Shown: positions 16,453-24,354, numbered from the stretch's first letter. The stretch is 32,831 nucleotides of DNA from Magnetococcales bacterium (GCA_015229005.1 JADGCL010000031.1:350-33180); one strand, 5' to 3'. The notes: generated by a model not told the origin, from the sequence alone. Program-made: numbers and translations.

Positions 16453-17349
16453 ATGAGGGAATCCGCGAATCTTGCTATCCTTTTTGCCGACATTGCCGGC
16501 AGTACCAGACTCTATGAAAAGCACGGCGATGCCAGGGCCAGGGAGGTTACCTCGCGCTGTATCGATCTTCTGGCTCGGATGACCAAGGAAAACCTTGGGC
16601 GCGTGGTCAAGACCATCGGCGACGAGGTGATGTGTACCTTTCCCACGGCCGACAATGCCGGCGATGCGGCCGTCCGTATGCAGGAAGAAGTGGAGGCCCA
16701 GGCCATGGACATGGGGCTTCAACTCCAGATCCGGGTAGGGTTTCACTACGGAGAGGTCATCCAGGAGGGGGGGGATGTCTTCGGGGATGCGGTCAACCTC
16801 GCCGCCCGCATGGCCGCCCAAGCGAAGGCCGACCAGATCATCACCACCGGCGAGACGGTTGAGGCGATGAACCCGATCCACAGGGCCGCCAGTCGGGTCC
16901 TGATCACCACCCAGGTCAAGGGCAAGAAGAAGCCGGTCCAGATTTGTGAGATCACTTGGGGCGAGAAGGACCAGGTGACGGTGATGGGCGGTCCCGCAGT
17001 CCAAATGCCAGTCGAAAACGTCAAGGTCAGAGCCGAGGTCAGTTACCAGGACAAGGTGGTTGAGGTCAACGAGGAGATGGGTTCGGTCACCCTTGGCCGT
17101 GGCAAGAACAATCACTTCATCGTTCCGGACGCCATGGCTTCGAGGCTCCATGCCCGTGTCGAATTTCGCCGCGGTCGGATTTATATTGTCGACCTCTCTG
17201 CCAATGGCACCTACGTCATCAGCCCGGCCGGAGAGAAGGCCTTCATCCACCGGGACGAGATGGTCATGTCGGGTGAAGGGGCCATCGGTCTGGGCCGGGA
17301 AATCACCTTGGACGACCCGCTGGCGGTACGCTTCTCTTCTTTCGGCTGA
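16453..17349 (+). CDS. Class III adenylate/guanylate cyclase fused to an FHA domain
   Basis: A 298-residue protein. Residues about 5-170 form a class III cyclase: metal-binding Asp in ILFADIAGSTRLYE, second Asp and base-selecting Lys in RVVKTIGDEVMCTF, and transition-state Asn and Arg in VFGDAVNLAARM. All catalytic positions are present, so it should be active, and the Lys favours ATP. Residues about 200-298 form an FHA phosphothreonine-binding domain (VTLGRGKNNHF, then ASRLHARVEF and SANGTYV). Linking a cyclase to FHA suggests control by protein phosphorylation. The PP2C gene ends 37 bases before it and is the likely partner. The last 47 bases overlap the 3' end of rlmM on the other strand. 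Confidence 0.9.
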   Translation: MRESANLAILFADIAGSTRLYEKHGDARAREVTSRCIDLLARMTKENLGRVVKTIGDEVMCTFPTADNAGDAAVRMQEEVEAQAMDMGLQLQIRVGFHYGEVIQEGGDVFGDAVNLAARMAAQAKADQIITTGETVEAMNPIHRAASRVLITTQVKGKKKPVQICEITWGEKDQVTVMGGPAVQMPVENVKVRAEVSYQDKVVEVNEEMGSVTLGRGKNNHFIVPDAMASRLHARVEFRRGRIYIVDLSANGTYVISPAGEKAFIHRDEMVMSGEGAIGLGREITLDDPLAVRFSSFG

Positions 17350-19012
17350 GCTTTCCGGCGCGCTCCTCCCCCTGGGCGGCTCTTCTGTCCTGCAGTCGTC
17401 CGGTCCCCCGGTTGTTCTGCCGATTGGTTTCCCTGCTCTCCGGTCGGTTGGTCTCCCGGTCATCCTGCCGACCGGTTTCACGGCTCTCCCGCCGACCGGC
17501 TTTTCTGCCCTTTGGTTGGCCGGTTTTGCTCCTTTTCGGTTGGCCGCTTCCCTGGTTTTCCCGAAGAACTTCTCCTCCGCGTCCCTCCGGTCGACCGGCC
17601 ATCCTGCTGTCTCTCGGACGGCCAGTCCCCCCGCTGCCTTCCGGTCGATCGGCTTTCCTGCTGCCCTTCGACCGATTGGCTTCCTTGCTGCCCTTTGGTC
17701 GACTGGCTCCCCGGTCGTTCCGACGGCGGACTCCTCCATCTTGGGCGGGGTCTTTTCTCATGCTCCGGCGCCTTGTCCCGGATGGATTCGTGGTCGTCTT
17801 CGCAGTCCGGTCGGCGTGATGCGACCGATCGGGACGGGGTGAGGAGACCGAGTCTGTCGGGAGCGGGGTGCGTCGCCGAGGGGGGCGTCCCTTTGCCGGG
17901 GTCTTTCCGGAGCCATCCAGGATCAGGACCCCGGTCACCTCCTCGCGGTCGTGGTAGAGGTGGCGAAAGCGGAGTTGGTATCCGACGCCCTGTTTTTCCA
18001 GGGAGTCGGCGATCACTCTCCGGCAGGCGACGAACTCCTCCCAGCGTTTCTTCATTGGCAGTTTCAGGTTGAAGATGGCCACCCGGCAGAGTCTGTTGGC
18101 GCCCCACCTGCCGATGAGGTCGGCGATTCGACGGGGTTTGTCGGCGATGTCGCAGAGGAGCCAGTCGACAGGGCGGGGAGGACGGAAGTGGAAGCCGTCC
18201 TCGCGCCGGTGGAGGAGCTGCGGGTGCTGTCGCAACCCGGGGGCGAGGTCGCCGCGGTCGACGGCGGTCACGGTTAAACCGCGATGGACCATGGCGAGGC
18301 TCCATCCTCCCGGGGCGGCGCCCAGATCGACCACCTGGCGACCGGGGGTGAGGAGACCTCCCCAGTCCCCCTTTTCGTGCATACGGAGGAGGGCCTCCTC
18401 CAGTTTGAGGATGGCCCGACTGGGGGCGTCGGCGGGCAGGCGCAGGCGCGCCACTCCCATGGGCCAGGGGGTTCCTGCGGGGCCTTCGGTGATGGTCGAG
18501 GTGCCGATCATGGCCCGTTCTCCCTCCAGGAAGACGACCTCGGCACGTATCCCGCCGGAGCGCCCCGGGACGAGGCTGCCGTCGGTCACCATGGTTTCCC
18601 TGAGCGGTCCCTGGATGGCCCGACAGAGCGGCCAGAGGAGACGACCGGCCTCGGAGTCCGGGGCCCCCAGCCAGAGACCGGCGAAGGGACCGCTCCAGGA
18701 GGTCAGGGCGCGGAGCCGGGAGGCGAGCTGCCCGACCCGATCTCCCCGGGAGAGGATGACATCGTTCGCCTCTGCGACCACGAGGTGACGGGCGAAGACG
18801 AGGTGCGGCGTCTCGATTTCCGCTTGCGGCAGGTGGGAATCGTCCCGCAGCGGCAGGGTAAGGATGACGTGGGCGGTGTTTGCCGGTGCGACTCCTTCCT
18901 CGGGCGGGGAGTTGTTCGCCCGGGTCTCGTGCCACTCTTGCCGACACTCGGTTTCGAAGCCGCTGCGGCAGTAGAGGAAGACCCGGTTGCGGGGGTCGGG
19001 AAGGGGGCTCAT
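17303..19012 (-). CDS. rlmM: 23S rRNA C2498 2'-O-methyltransferase with long basic repetitive tail
   Basis: Residues 1-366 match RlmM: N-terminal CRSGFETECRQEW, the SAM-binding VDLGAAPGGWSLAM, LLCDIADKPRRIADL and the catalytic-site lysines NLKLPMKKRWEE. It should methylate the ribose of C2498 in 23S rRNA. RlmM is normally about 355-370 residues, but this frame continues for a further 203 residues rich in Arg, Gly, Ser, Glu and Lys. That tail is built from 8-9-residue repeats and ends inside the cyclase-FHA gene. The tail is predicted disordered and strongly basic, like RNA-binding tails of ribosome factors. A lost stop codon running into spacer DNA is the alternative. The ATG at 19012 overlaps the preceding gene's stop (ATGA). 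Confidence 0.88.
   Translation of the reverse strand: MSPLPDPRNRVFLYCRSGFETECRQEWHETRANNSPPEEGVAPANTAHVILTLPLRDDSHLPQAEIETPHLVFARHLVVAEANDVILSRGDRVGQLASRLRALTSWSGPFAGLWLGAPDSEAGRLLWPLCRAIQGPLRETMVTDGSLVPGRSGGIRAEVVFLEGERAMIGTSTITEGPAGTPWPMGVARLRLPADAPSRAILKLEEALLRMHEKGDWGGLLTPGRQVVDLGAAPGGWSLAMVHRGLTVTAVDRGDLAPGLRQHPQLLHRREDGFHFRPPRPVDWLLCDIADKPRRIADLIGRWGANRLCRVAIFNLKLPMKKRWEEFVACRRVIADSLEKQGVGYQLRFRHLYHDREEVTGVLILDGSGKTPAKGRPPRRRTPLPTDSVSSPRPDRSHHADRTAKTTTNPSGTRRRSMRKDPAQDGGVRRRNDRGASRPKGSKEANRSKGSRKADRPEGSGGTGRPRDSRMAGRPEGRGGEVLRENQGSGQPKRSKTGQPKGRKAGRRESRETGRQDDRETNRPESRETNRQNNRGTGRLQDRRAAQGEERAGKLSRKKRSVPPAGRPR
17378..17491 (-). repeat. 24-bp coding repeats in the rlmM tail
   Basis: These bases encode residues 508-545 of the rlmM product as successive 8-residue units of the pattern ESRETGRQ, DDRETNRP, ESRETNRQ, NNRGTGRL and QDRRAAQ. 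A related set of 9-residue units (RPKGSKEAN, RSKGSRKAD, RPEGSGGTG) lies closer to the core domain, at about 17590-17710. The opposite strand shows the same period as Pro/Leu/Phe-rich open frames, which are shadows. Confidence 0.75.
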
Positions 19013-19851
19013 TCGGTGGTGATCCAGGGGATATACTCCGGGTGGAAGTGGGCCAGTCCTTCGAGGATGCCGGCGGCATAGCAGCCATTCATCCCGAAGC
19101 GACCGGAGGCGAGGCAGAGAGCGGATAGCGTGTTGTTGGATCGGGCTTTGGTCACCACCCGATGACGCACCGACGCCTCGGCATTGGCTACGAGGACGGC
19201 GGGGATGGGACTCGCGAGGAGGTCGAGGTCGTTGCCGCTGTCGCCGGCGAAGAGAACCCGATCGGGGTCGAATCTCTCCCGGGTCCGGAGAAACTCGACG
19301 GCCCCGTGTTTAGACCCGTCCGGGGGCATCACGTCGAGGAAACCCAGATGCAGGACCTCATCCGTGCTGGCGATGAGATGGTAGCCGATCCCGACCGGAT
19401 CGAGGCGTTCCCGGAGTGTGGTCAGGAGGGGTTCCGGATCGGCCAGGGGCGGGATGTAATAGCTCAGTTTGAATCTTCCCTGGCGGTTTTCCTCCTGGAG
19501 TTCCAGTGGGGTGATTCCTTCCAGTCGACGGGCCAGGCTTTCCCGATCCCCGGGATGCCATTGACCGGCCAGGTGCGTTTCCCAGCCGCGATCTCTCTTC
19601 CAGGCGCCTTCGTCGATGTTCCAGAGGGTGGCGCCGACGTCGGTGATGGCCCAGTCGGGACGAGGGAGGGCATATTCCGCCACGACCTGCTCCATTTTAT
19701 CCCGGTCCCTGCCGCTTACGTAGGCGAGAATGATCTCGGGGAGGTTGACGAGGGCCGCGAACCGCTGCCGGACTCCCGGGGTTTCCGCCTCTGGACCGTT
19801 GGGCAGGAGGGTCCGATCCAGGTCGGTGCAGAGAAGGAAGCGTGGTGCCAT
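19009..19851 (-). CDS. HAD-family sugar phosphatase (sucrose-phosphatase / mannosyl-3-phosphoglycerate phosphatase-like)
   Basis: A C2-cap HAD hydrolase of about 280 residues. Motif I is TDLDRTLL with the nucleophilic Asp, motif II lies in YVSGRDRDK, the motif III lysine is in PDGSKHGAVEFL, and motif IV is FAGDSGNDLDLL. The Lys-His-Gly pattern and overall order match the sucrose-6-phosphate phosphatase group, which also includes mannosyl-3-phosphoglycerate phosphatases. The likely role is making a compatible solute, but no synthase gene lies nearby, so the substrate is open. I chose ATG 19851 because AAGGG sits at good spacing; ATGs at 19857 and 19887 are alternatives. Its stop overlaps the rlmM start. 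Confidence 0.82.
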   Translation of the reverse strand: MAPRFLLCTDLDRTLLPNGPEAETPGVRQRFAALVNLPEIILAYVSGRDRDKMEQVVAEYALPRPDWAITDVGATLWNIDEGAWKRDRGWETHLAGQWHPGDRESLARRLEGITPLELQEENRQGRFKLSYYIPPLADPEPLLTTLRERLDPVGIGYHLIASTDEVLHLGFLDVMPPDGSKHGAVEFLRTRERFDPDRVLFAGDSGNDLDLLASPIPAVLVANAEASVRHRVVTKARSNNTLSALCLASGRFGMNGCYAAGILEGLAHFHPEYIPWITTE

Positions 19852-20012
19852 GGGCATCCCTTGGGTTGGTGCGGCGGCGGTCGCCATGGTAGCCTGCGCG
19901 GCGGGTTGGGGAGCGGACGGGGGGCGAACAGCAAGGGAGTCTACGTCATTGTGACACGGGCGGCAAATCTCCGGGGAGAAGATCGTCTGGGTGGGAGAGG
20001 GAGTGACGGTCG

Positions 20013-21203
20013 ATGAAGAGTCTGGTCTTGAAGCCGGGGAGGGAGAAATCGGTGTTGCGGCGTCACCCCTGGATCTTTTCCGGGGCGGTGCAGCGGCTGG
20101 AGGGTGATCCGGGCCTGGGGGAGACGATCACGATCCTCGATGCCAAGGGTCGGGCCTTGGCGCTGGCGGCCTATTCGCCGCAATCGCGGATTCCGGCGCG
20201 GATTTGGAGCTTCGATCCGGGGGAGGAGATCGCGCCCGCCTTTTTTCGGGAGAAAATGCGCCGCTCCCTGGAAAGGCGTCGCGACTGGTTGGGAGGATGG
20301 GACGGGGAGGGGGCTTGTCGTCTGGTCAATGCCGAGTCGGACGGGTTGCCGGGGGTGACCATCGATCGCTACGGGGAGTGGTTGGTCGGTCAGTTCACTG
20401 CCGCCGGGGCCGAGAGGTGGAAAGGGGAGTTCGCCGCCGGGATGCTCGAGCTGCTCCCGGGTCGCGGGTTTCTCGAACGCTCCGGGGGGGAGAGTCGGGG
20501 ACTGGAGGGGCTTCCCGAGAGTGTCGGTCCCCTGGCCGGGGAGAGAGTGCCGGCCAGCATCCGCATTCGCGAACATGGCCTGCTCTACGAGGTGGATCCC
20601 TGGAACGGTCACAAGACAGGATTTTATCTGGACCAGAGGGAGAATCGCCTCCTCTTGCGCACTGGGGTCGAGGGGGGGAAGGTACTCAACGCCTTTGCCT
20701 ATACCGGTGGTTTCGGCCTCAATGCGGCGTTGGGGGGGGCTTCTCACGTCACCCATCTCGACAGCTCGGCGACGGCCCTGGCTGCGGCGGCGGCGAATGC
20801 CCGGATCAACGATCTGGCCGAGGCGCGTTTCACCGGCGTCAAGGGCAATGCCTTCCAGGTGATGCGCCAGTGGGATGAAAGTGGTGTTCGATTCGAGGTC
20901 ATTGTCCTCGATCCGCCGAAGCTGGCCGATTCCCAGGCGGCGGTCGTCAGGGCGGCGCGGGCCTACAAGGATATGAATCGCCTGGCCTTTCGGCTGCTCT
21001 CTCCGGGAGGGCATCTCTTCACCTTCTCTTGTTCCGGGCGGCTCTCCCCGGAGCTGTTCCAGAAGGTGGTGGCGGATGCGGCGGTCGATGCCGGGCGGGA
21101 GGCGGTGATCCGGAAATATCTCTCCCAGTCCGAGGACCACCCGGTGGATCTGGGTTTCCCCGAAGGTCATTACCTCAAGGGTCTGCTGTGCCAGGTCGGG
21201 TGA
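20013..21203 (+). CDS. rlmI: 23S rRNA (cytosine-C5)-methyltransferase, RlmI family
   Basis: A 396-residue SAM-dependent methyltransferase. An N-terminal PUA domain covers about residues 1-80 (HPWIFSGAVQRL). The central EEHD-like segment follows, then the Rossmann methyltransferase core with GHKTGFYLDQRENR, NAFAYTGGFGLNAAL, VLDPPKLA and the catalytic-loop Cys in TFSCSGRLSPE. RlmI makes m5C1962 in 23S rRNA. A purine-rich stretch (gagagggagtg) precedes the ATG at 20013. It is divergent from the HAD/rlmM pair, with a 161-bp intergenic region between them. Confidence 0.92.
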   Translation: MKSLVLKPGREKSVLRRHPWIFSGAVQRLEGDPGLGETITILDAKGRALALAAYSPQSRIPARIWSFDPGEEIAPAFFREKMRRSLERRRDWLGGWDGEGACRLVNAESDGLPGVTIDRYGEWLVGQFTAAGAERWKGEFAAGMLELLPGRGFLERSGGESRGLEGLPESVGPLAGERVPASIRIREHGLLYEVDPWNGHKTGFYLDQRENRLLLRTGVEGGKVLNAFAYTGGFGLNAALGGASHVTHLDSSATALAAAAANARINDLAEARFTGVKGNAFQVMRQWDESGVRFEVIVLDPPKLADSQAAVVRAARAYKDMNRLAFRLLSPGGHLFTFSCSGRLSPELFQKVVADAAVDAGREAVIRKYLSQSEDHPVDLGFPEGHYLKGLLCQVG

Positions 21204-21276
21204 TGGGTGTGTACTTCGGTCGGGGTCGGGGACCTGGGGACGGGATATCGGTTGTGATGCCCCCTTGGGTGGAGGC

Positions 21277-21330
21277 GGGTTCGGCTGGTCGGGTTCGGCT
21301 GGTCGGGTTCGGCTGGTCGGGTTCGGTTGG
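21277..21330. repeat. 14-bp tandem repeat before truA
   Basis: Three perfect copies of gggttcggctggtc start at 21277, 21291 and 21305, followed by a partial fourth copy with one change at 21319-21330. It lies in the rlmI-truA spacer, about 48 bases before the chosen truA start. Because 14 is not a multiple of 3, it is unlikely to be coding. Confidence 0.9.
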
Positions 21331-21377
21331 GAGGGGTGGTCCGATGGGGAGATGAGGGTTCTGTGGGGAGGGGAGAG

Positions 21378-22142
21378 GTGTCCCGCTATTGTTTGACGCT
21401 GGAGTACGACGGTTCGGGGTTTGCCGGCTGGCAAGATCAGCCGGGAGAGGAGACGGTGCAGGGGGCGTTGGAGAGGGCGCTCGTCCCTTTGTGTGGCCAT
21501 CCGGTGACGGTGATCGGCGCCGGTCGCACCGATGCCGGGGTCCATGCCCTGGGGCAACGGGCCCACTTCGACTCGAATCGGGAGCGGGAACCCCGGGTGA
21601 TTCGGAGGGCCCTCAACGCGACCACCCCCAGGGGGCTGAGCGTTCTGGACGTTGTTCCGGTCCTGCCGCAGTTCCACGCCCGGCGCTCGGCGATATGGCG
21701 GCGCTATCGCTACCGTATCGGCAATGGCGAGGTGGCTCCAGCCCTGGATCGGGAGAGGGTGTGGCATATACCTCGGCCACTGGTGACCTCGACCATGCAG
21801 GAGGCGGTGGGGCTCCTCCTGGGCACCCATGATTTTTCCGCTTTCCGGGCCGCCTCCTGCCAGGCGCACCACCCGGTGCGCTCGGTCATCCGGGCCGAGG
21901 TCGGGCGTTCGGGCGACCTGATTGAGGTGGAGCTGGTTGCCAATGCCTTCCTGCAACACATGGTGCGCAATATCGTCGGCACTTTGGTTCGGGTCGGGAG
22001 CGGGGATTGGGAGGTTTCGCGTTTTGCCGAGGTCTTTGCCCGGGGGGATCGGCGTCTTGCCGGAGCGACGGCTCCTCCCTGGGGGCTCTATCTGGTCGAG
22101 GTGGGTTATCCGCCGATGCCGGGAGGGCTTGCCTCCCCTTGA
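21378..22142 (+). CDS. truA: tRNA pseudouridine(38-40) synthase
   Basis: Converts uridines 38-40 of the tRNA anticodon arm to pseudouridine. The catalytic Asp lies in the family motif GAGRTDAGVHALGQ, with supporting motifs YCLTLEYDGSGFAGWQ, FHARRSAIWRRYRYRI, GTHDFSAFRAASC and AFLQHMVRNIVGTL. The length of 254 residues is normal. I chose the GTG at 21378 (MSRYCLTL), which follows a strong GGGGAGGGGAG site. The open frame extends to 21327 but through repeat-derived sequence. Confidence 0.96.
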   Translation: MSRYCLTLEYDGSGFAGWQDQPGEETVQGALERALVPLCGHPVTVIGAGRTDAGVHALGQRAHFDSNREREPRVIRRALNATTPRGLSVLDVVPVLPQFHARRSAIWRRYRYRIGNGEVAPALDRERVWHIPRPLVTSTMQEAVGLLLGTHDFSAFRAASCQAHHPVRSVIRAEVGRSGDLIEVELVANAFLQHMVRNIVGTLVRVGSGDWEVSRFAEVFARGDRRLAGATAPPWGLYLVEVGYPPMPGGLASP

Positions 22143-22284
22143 TCGCCGGTTGCTGTTGACGGAGGATGGCTGGTCGGTGGAGTCTGGGAAAGGTAAGGTT
22201 TGGGAGAGGTGGGATCTGGGGAAGGATTGGCGCGGATCTGTGTTCTGGCTGGGGTACCGGGGATGTCTGATGGAGCGAATGATT

Positions 22285-22782
22285 ATGAATAGGATTGGGT
22301 TTTCATTGTTTTTCCTGCTCTTGACCGGTTGTGCGACGATCGTCAACCAGGGAGTGCAGCAACTGGCTCTGGATACCGGTCGGGTCACCGGGGCCAAGTG
22401 CGAATTGACCGACAGCAAGGGAGAGAGGGCGTATGTCATGGCGACCCCGGGGATGGTCATGGTGAAAAGGGGCGGGGGGCCGATGACGGTTGTTTGCAGC
22501 AAGCGGGGGTTTACGAAGGTTGAGACTGTGGTCGAGGAGGGCTTTTCGGGGGTTGTCCTGGGCAATGTTCTTCTCGGGGGCGGGGTCGGCCTTATCGTTG
22601 ATGCCGTCAGTGGTTCGGCACAGGAATATCCTGGCCAGGTCACGGTCTGGATGGAGCCGGAGAGGTTCAAGAACGCCCGTGAGGAGAAGGAGTGGCTGGA
22701 GGCCAGAGAGGAGTATCTGGCGAAGATACGGAAACTGGAGGAGCAGCAGGCCAAGCCCCCGGAGCGCTCGATCGCGGAGTAG
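22285..22782 (+). CDS. Small predicted lipoprotein, PEGA-like
   Basis: About 165 residues. The N terminus is a lipoprotein signal peptide: a basic start (MNRIGF), a hydrophobic core (SLFFLLL) and the lipobox LTGC, so the mature protein begins with Cys about residue 16 and is membrane-anchored. The middle has a short beta-rich segment (CELTDSKGERAYV...VVCSKRGF) with the look of small PEGA-like surface-domain proteins, then a Gly-rich stretch LGNVLLGGGVGLIVD that recalls glycine-zipper segments. The C terminus is a charged helix (EEKEWLEAREEYLAKIRK). Starts at 22270 and 22279 are possible; I chose 22285 because GGAG stands nine bases before it. Function is unknown. Confidence 0.75.
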   Translation: MNRIGFSLFFLLLTGCATIVNQGVQQLALDTGRVTGAKCELTDSKGERAYVMATPGMVMVKRGGGPMTVVCSKRGFTKVETVVEEGFSGVVLGNVLLGGGVGLIVDAVSGSAQEYPGQVTVWMEPERFKNAREEKEWLEAREEYLAKIRKLEEQQAKPPERSIAE

Positions 22783-22790
22783 ATCCGCGA
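22772..22790 (+). terminator. Hairpin across the lipoprotein stop codon
   Basis: A perfect 7-bp inverted repeat, TCGCGGA with TCCGCGA, has a 5-base loop that contains the TAG stop (22780-22782). No T-run follows, so termination is uncertain; it may instead stabilise the transcript end. Confidence 0.35.
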
Positions 22791-22933
22791 GTGCTACTTC
22801 CGGTTTTCCTGGCGGTTTGCCGGGGGACGGGGGCTTTGCACTGCCCCATTTCCTGGTTGGGTGGTGGGTTCCGTGGGGGGTGGTCCGGAATGGGTGGTCT
22901 GGGATGGCGGCTGCCTGAGCGAAGGCGGAGAAA

Positions 22934-23323
22934 GTGGTTGTGTGGAAATCGATCCTGGTTGTATCATTGGGGGCATCGTTGGGGGCCTTGTTGCGTTGGG
23001 GCATGGGCAACCAGTTGAATGGCTATTTTCCGGCGATACCGTTGGGAACGCTGACGGTCAACCTGGTCGGCGGCTATATCATCGGGTTGGCCATTGCCCT
23101 TTTCGACGCGATGCCCGGTCTCTCCCCAGAGTGGCGCCTTCTCGTCATCACCGGTTTTTGTGGCGGACTGACCACCTTTTCGACCTTTTCCGCCGAGATC
23201 CTGTCGCTGCTCCAGCGGGATCGGCTGCCGATGGCCATGGTGGCTATTGCCATCCATGTGGGGGGTTCGTTGTTGATGACTTTGCTGGGTCTTCTCTCCT
23301 GGCAATGGCTTCGGTCGCGCTAA
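22934..23323 (+). CDS. crcB: Fluoride channel CrcB/FluC
   Basis: A 129-residue four-helix membrane protein that exports fluoride as a dual-topology dimer. Conserved features are [11 protein letters not shown] near the start, the pore Asn in [16 protein letters not shown], and the Phe-box region [16 protein letters not shown], then a fourth helix ending in a short basic tail. The start is GTG at 22934 or the in-frame GTG at 22940, with AAGGCGGAG just upstream. I looked for a fluoride riboswitch in the 150 bases before it and saw none. The 3' 50 bases are copied once more directly downstream. Confidence 0.94.
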   Translation: MVVWKSILVVSLGASLGALLRWGMGNQLNGYFPAIPLGTLTVNLVGGYIIGLAIALFDAMPGLSPEWRLLVITGFCGGLTTFSTFSAEILSLLQRDRLPMAMVAIAIHVGGSLLMTLLGLLSWQWLRSR

Positions 23324-23377
23324 CTTGATGACGTCGTTGGGTCATCTCTTCTGGCAATGGTTGCGACCGCGCTGAAC
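23273..23377 (+). repeat. Tandem duplication of the crcB 3' end
   Basis: Copy 1 (23273-23324) is the last part of crcB, coding [16 protein letters not shown] and stop. Copy 2 (23325-23377) begins at the very next base and codes LMTSLGHLFWQWLRPR and stop. The copies are about 80% identical and keep the same frame and stop position. The rest of the gap to the next gene (23378-23533) shows no recognisable element. Confidence 0.85.
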
Positions 23378-23533
23378 CGAAGTGGCACGGAGGCGGGTTT
23401 GCGGTCAGCCAGGCTGGGGGAAGAGGTTTTCCGGTCGTGGGTGTGATGCCGGCAGGAGGCCTGTCGCCGTGGTCTGGGAGGATTGAATGCCGGGGGGGCG
23501 AGCCGGCCAACGCAAGGGATGGACGGAGGCTTC

Positions 23534-24202
23534 ATGGATCTCGAGTCGGGTCGCAACAAGGACGAACTGCTGGAGATGCTCTGGCGGCTGCATGAGTTCT
23601 ATGAGTTGACGATGACTGCTTTTCGTCAGCATGATCCGACCGGTATCTATGGGGGGTATCTCAGGGATTTTGCCAGTGACGGGATCGTCCGTCTGGAGGG
23701 GGAGAGGATCGTCCTGACGCCGGCGGGGATGGAGCAGGCGCGGGGCTTGGTCCGGCGGCACCGGTTGGCGGAACGGTTGATCGTCGATGTCCTCGGCATG
23801 CGTCCGGAGGAGACCGAGAAACCGGCCTGTGAGTTCGAACATCTCCTGGCCCCGGAGCTGGTCGAGGCGATCTGCACCCTCCTCGGTCATCCCCGGTTCT
23901 GTCCCCATGGGGTGGCCATCCCCGAGGGACCCTGCTGCCTGGAGGCGAAAAAGCAGGTCGAGACGACGGTCATTCCGCTGACGCAACTGGCGAAGGGTCA
24001 GGAGGCCCGCATCGTCTTTCTCAACACCCGGGATCCGGCCCGATTGCAGAAACTCCTCCACATCGGTCTGGTGCCAGGGACCTCGGTGACCATCCAGCAG
24101 CACTATCCGGCTCTGGTGGTTGAGGTCGGGCACAGTCAGATTGCCTTGGAAAAGGCCATCGGCGAGGAGATCCGGGTTGTTCCCCAGCATCTTCGTCCGT
24201 AG
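23534..24202 (+). CDS. DtxR/IdeR-family metal-dependent regulator with FeoA-like domain
   Basis: About 222 residues. The N-terminal ~65 residues should be a winged helix, but its recognition helix is not obvious. The dimerisation/metal-binding domain is clear: RRHRLAERLIVDVLGM, then CEFEHLLAPELVEAI and LGHPRFCPHGVAIP, which supply the Cys/Glu/His metal ligands of DtxR and IdeR. From about residue 140 an SH3-like FeoA domain follows (PLTQLAKGQEARIVF ... LLHIGLVPGTSVTI). Such proteins repress iron or manganese uptake when metal-loaded. No iron-transport gene is adjacent in the window. I chose ATG 23534 because GGAGG precedes it; ATG 23519 and a TTG at 23483 are alternatives. Confidence 0.85.
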   Translation: MDLESGRNKDELLEMLWRLHEFYELTMTAFRQHDPTGIYGGYLRDFASDGIVRLEGERIVLTPAGMEQARGLVRRHRLAERLIVDVLGMRPEETEKPACEFEHLLAPELVEAICTLLGHPRFCPHGVAIPEGPCCLEAKKQVETTVIPLTQLAKGQEARIVFLNTRDPARLQKLLHIGLVPGTSVTIQQHYPALVVEVGHSQIALEKAIGEEIRVVPQHLRP

Positions 24203-24354
24203 GCCTTTGTTCTGTCTCCCGCGCCTCGGTCGGATTCGCGGAGCTGAAGTCGGTTCGGGTGCTGGTCGAGTTCGACGAACCGGACCAGTACGACGACGCG
24301 AACTTCCCGGGCCTGGACAGACAGGGTTGCAGGACGCCAAAGGATGAAACAGCG
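24203..24354 (+). other. Coding-like spacer before zorA, junction of core and island
   Basis: These 152 bases after the regulator stop hold an open frame continuous with zorA that reads RELKSVRVLVEFDEPDQYDD before the zorA ATG. It looks coding by composition but I cannot match it to a family. It may be the remnant of another gene cut by the insertion, or an N-terminal extension starting at GTG 24259. Confidence 0.3.

Noticed and set aside
17412-17819. Leu/Phe/Pro-repeat open frames on the + strand
   Set aside because: They are the complement of the rlmM repeat tail; hydrophobic repeats arise from the reverse of Arg/Glu/Gly codons and no start signal is seen.
19941-22754. 937-residue open frame on the - strand across rlmI, truA and the lipoprotein gene
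   Set aside because: It lies antisense to three well-supported genes and has a Pro/Arg/His-rich shadow composition.
22783-22933. Fluoride riboswitch before crcB
   Set aside because: The conserved pseudoknot sequences of the crcB motif could not be found in the 150 bases before the gene.
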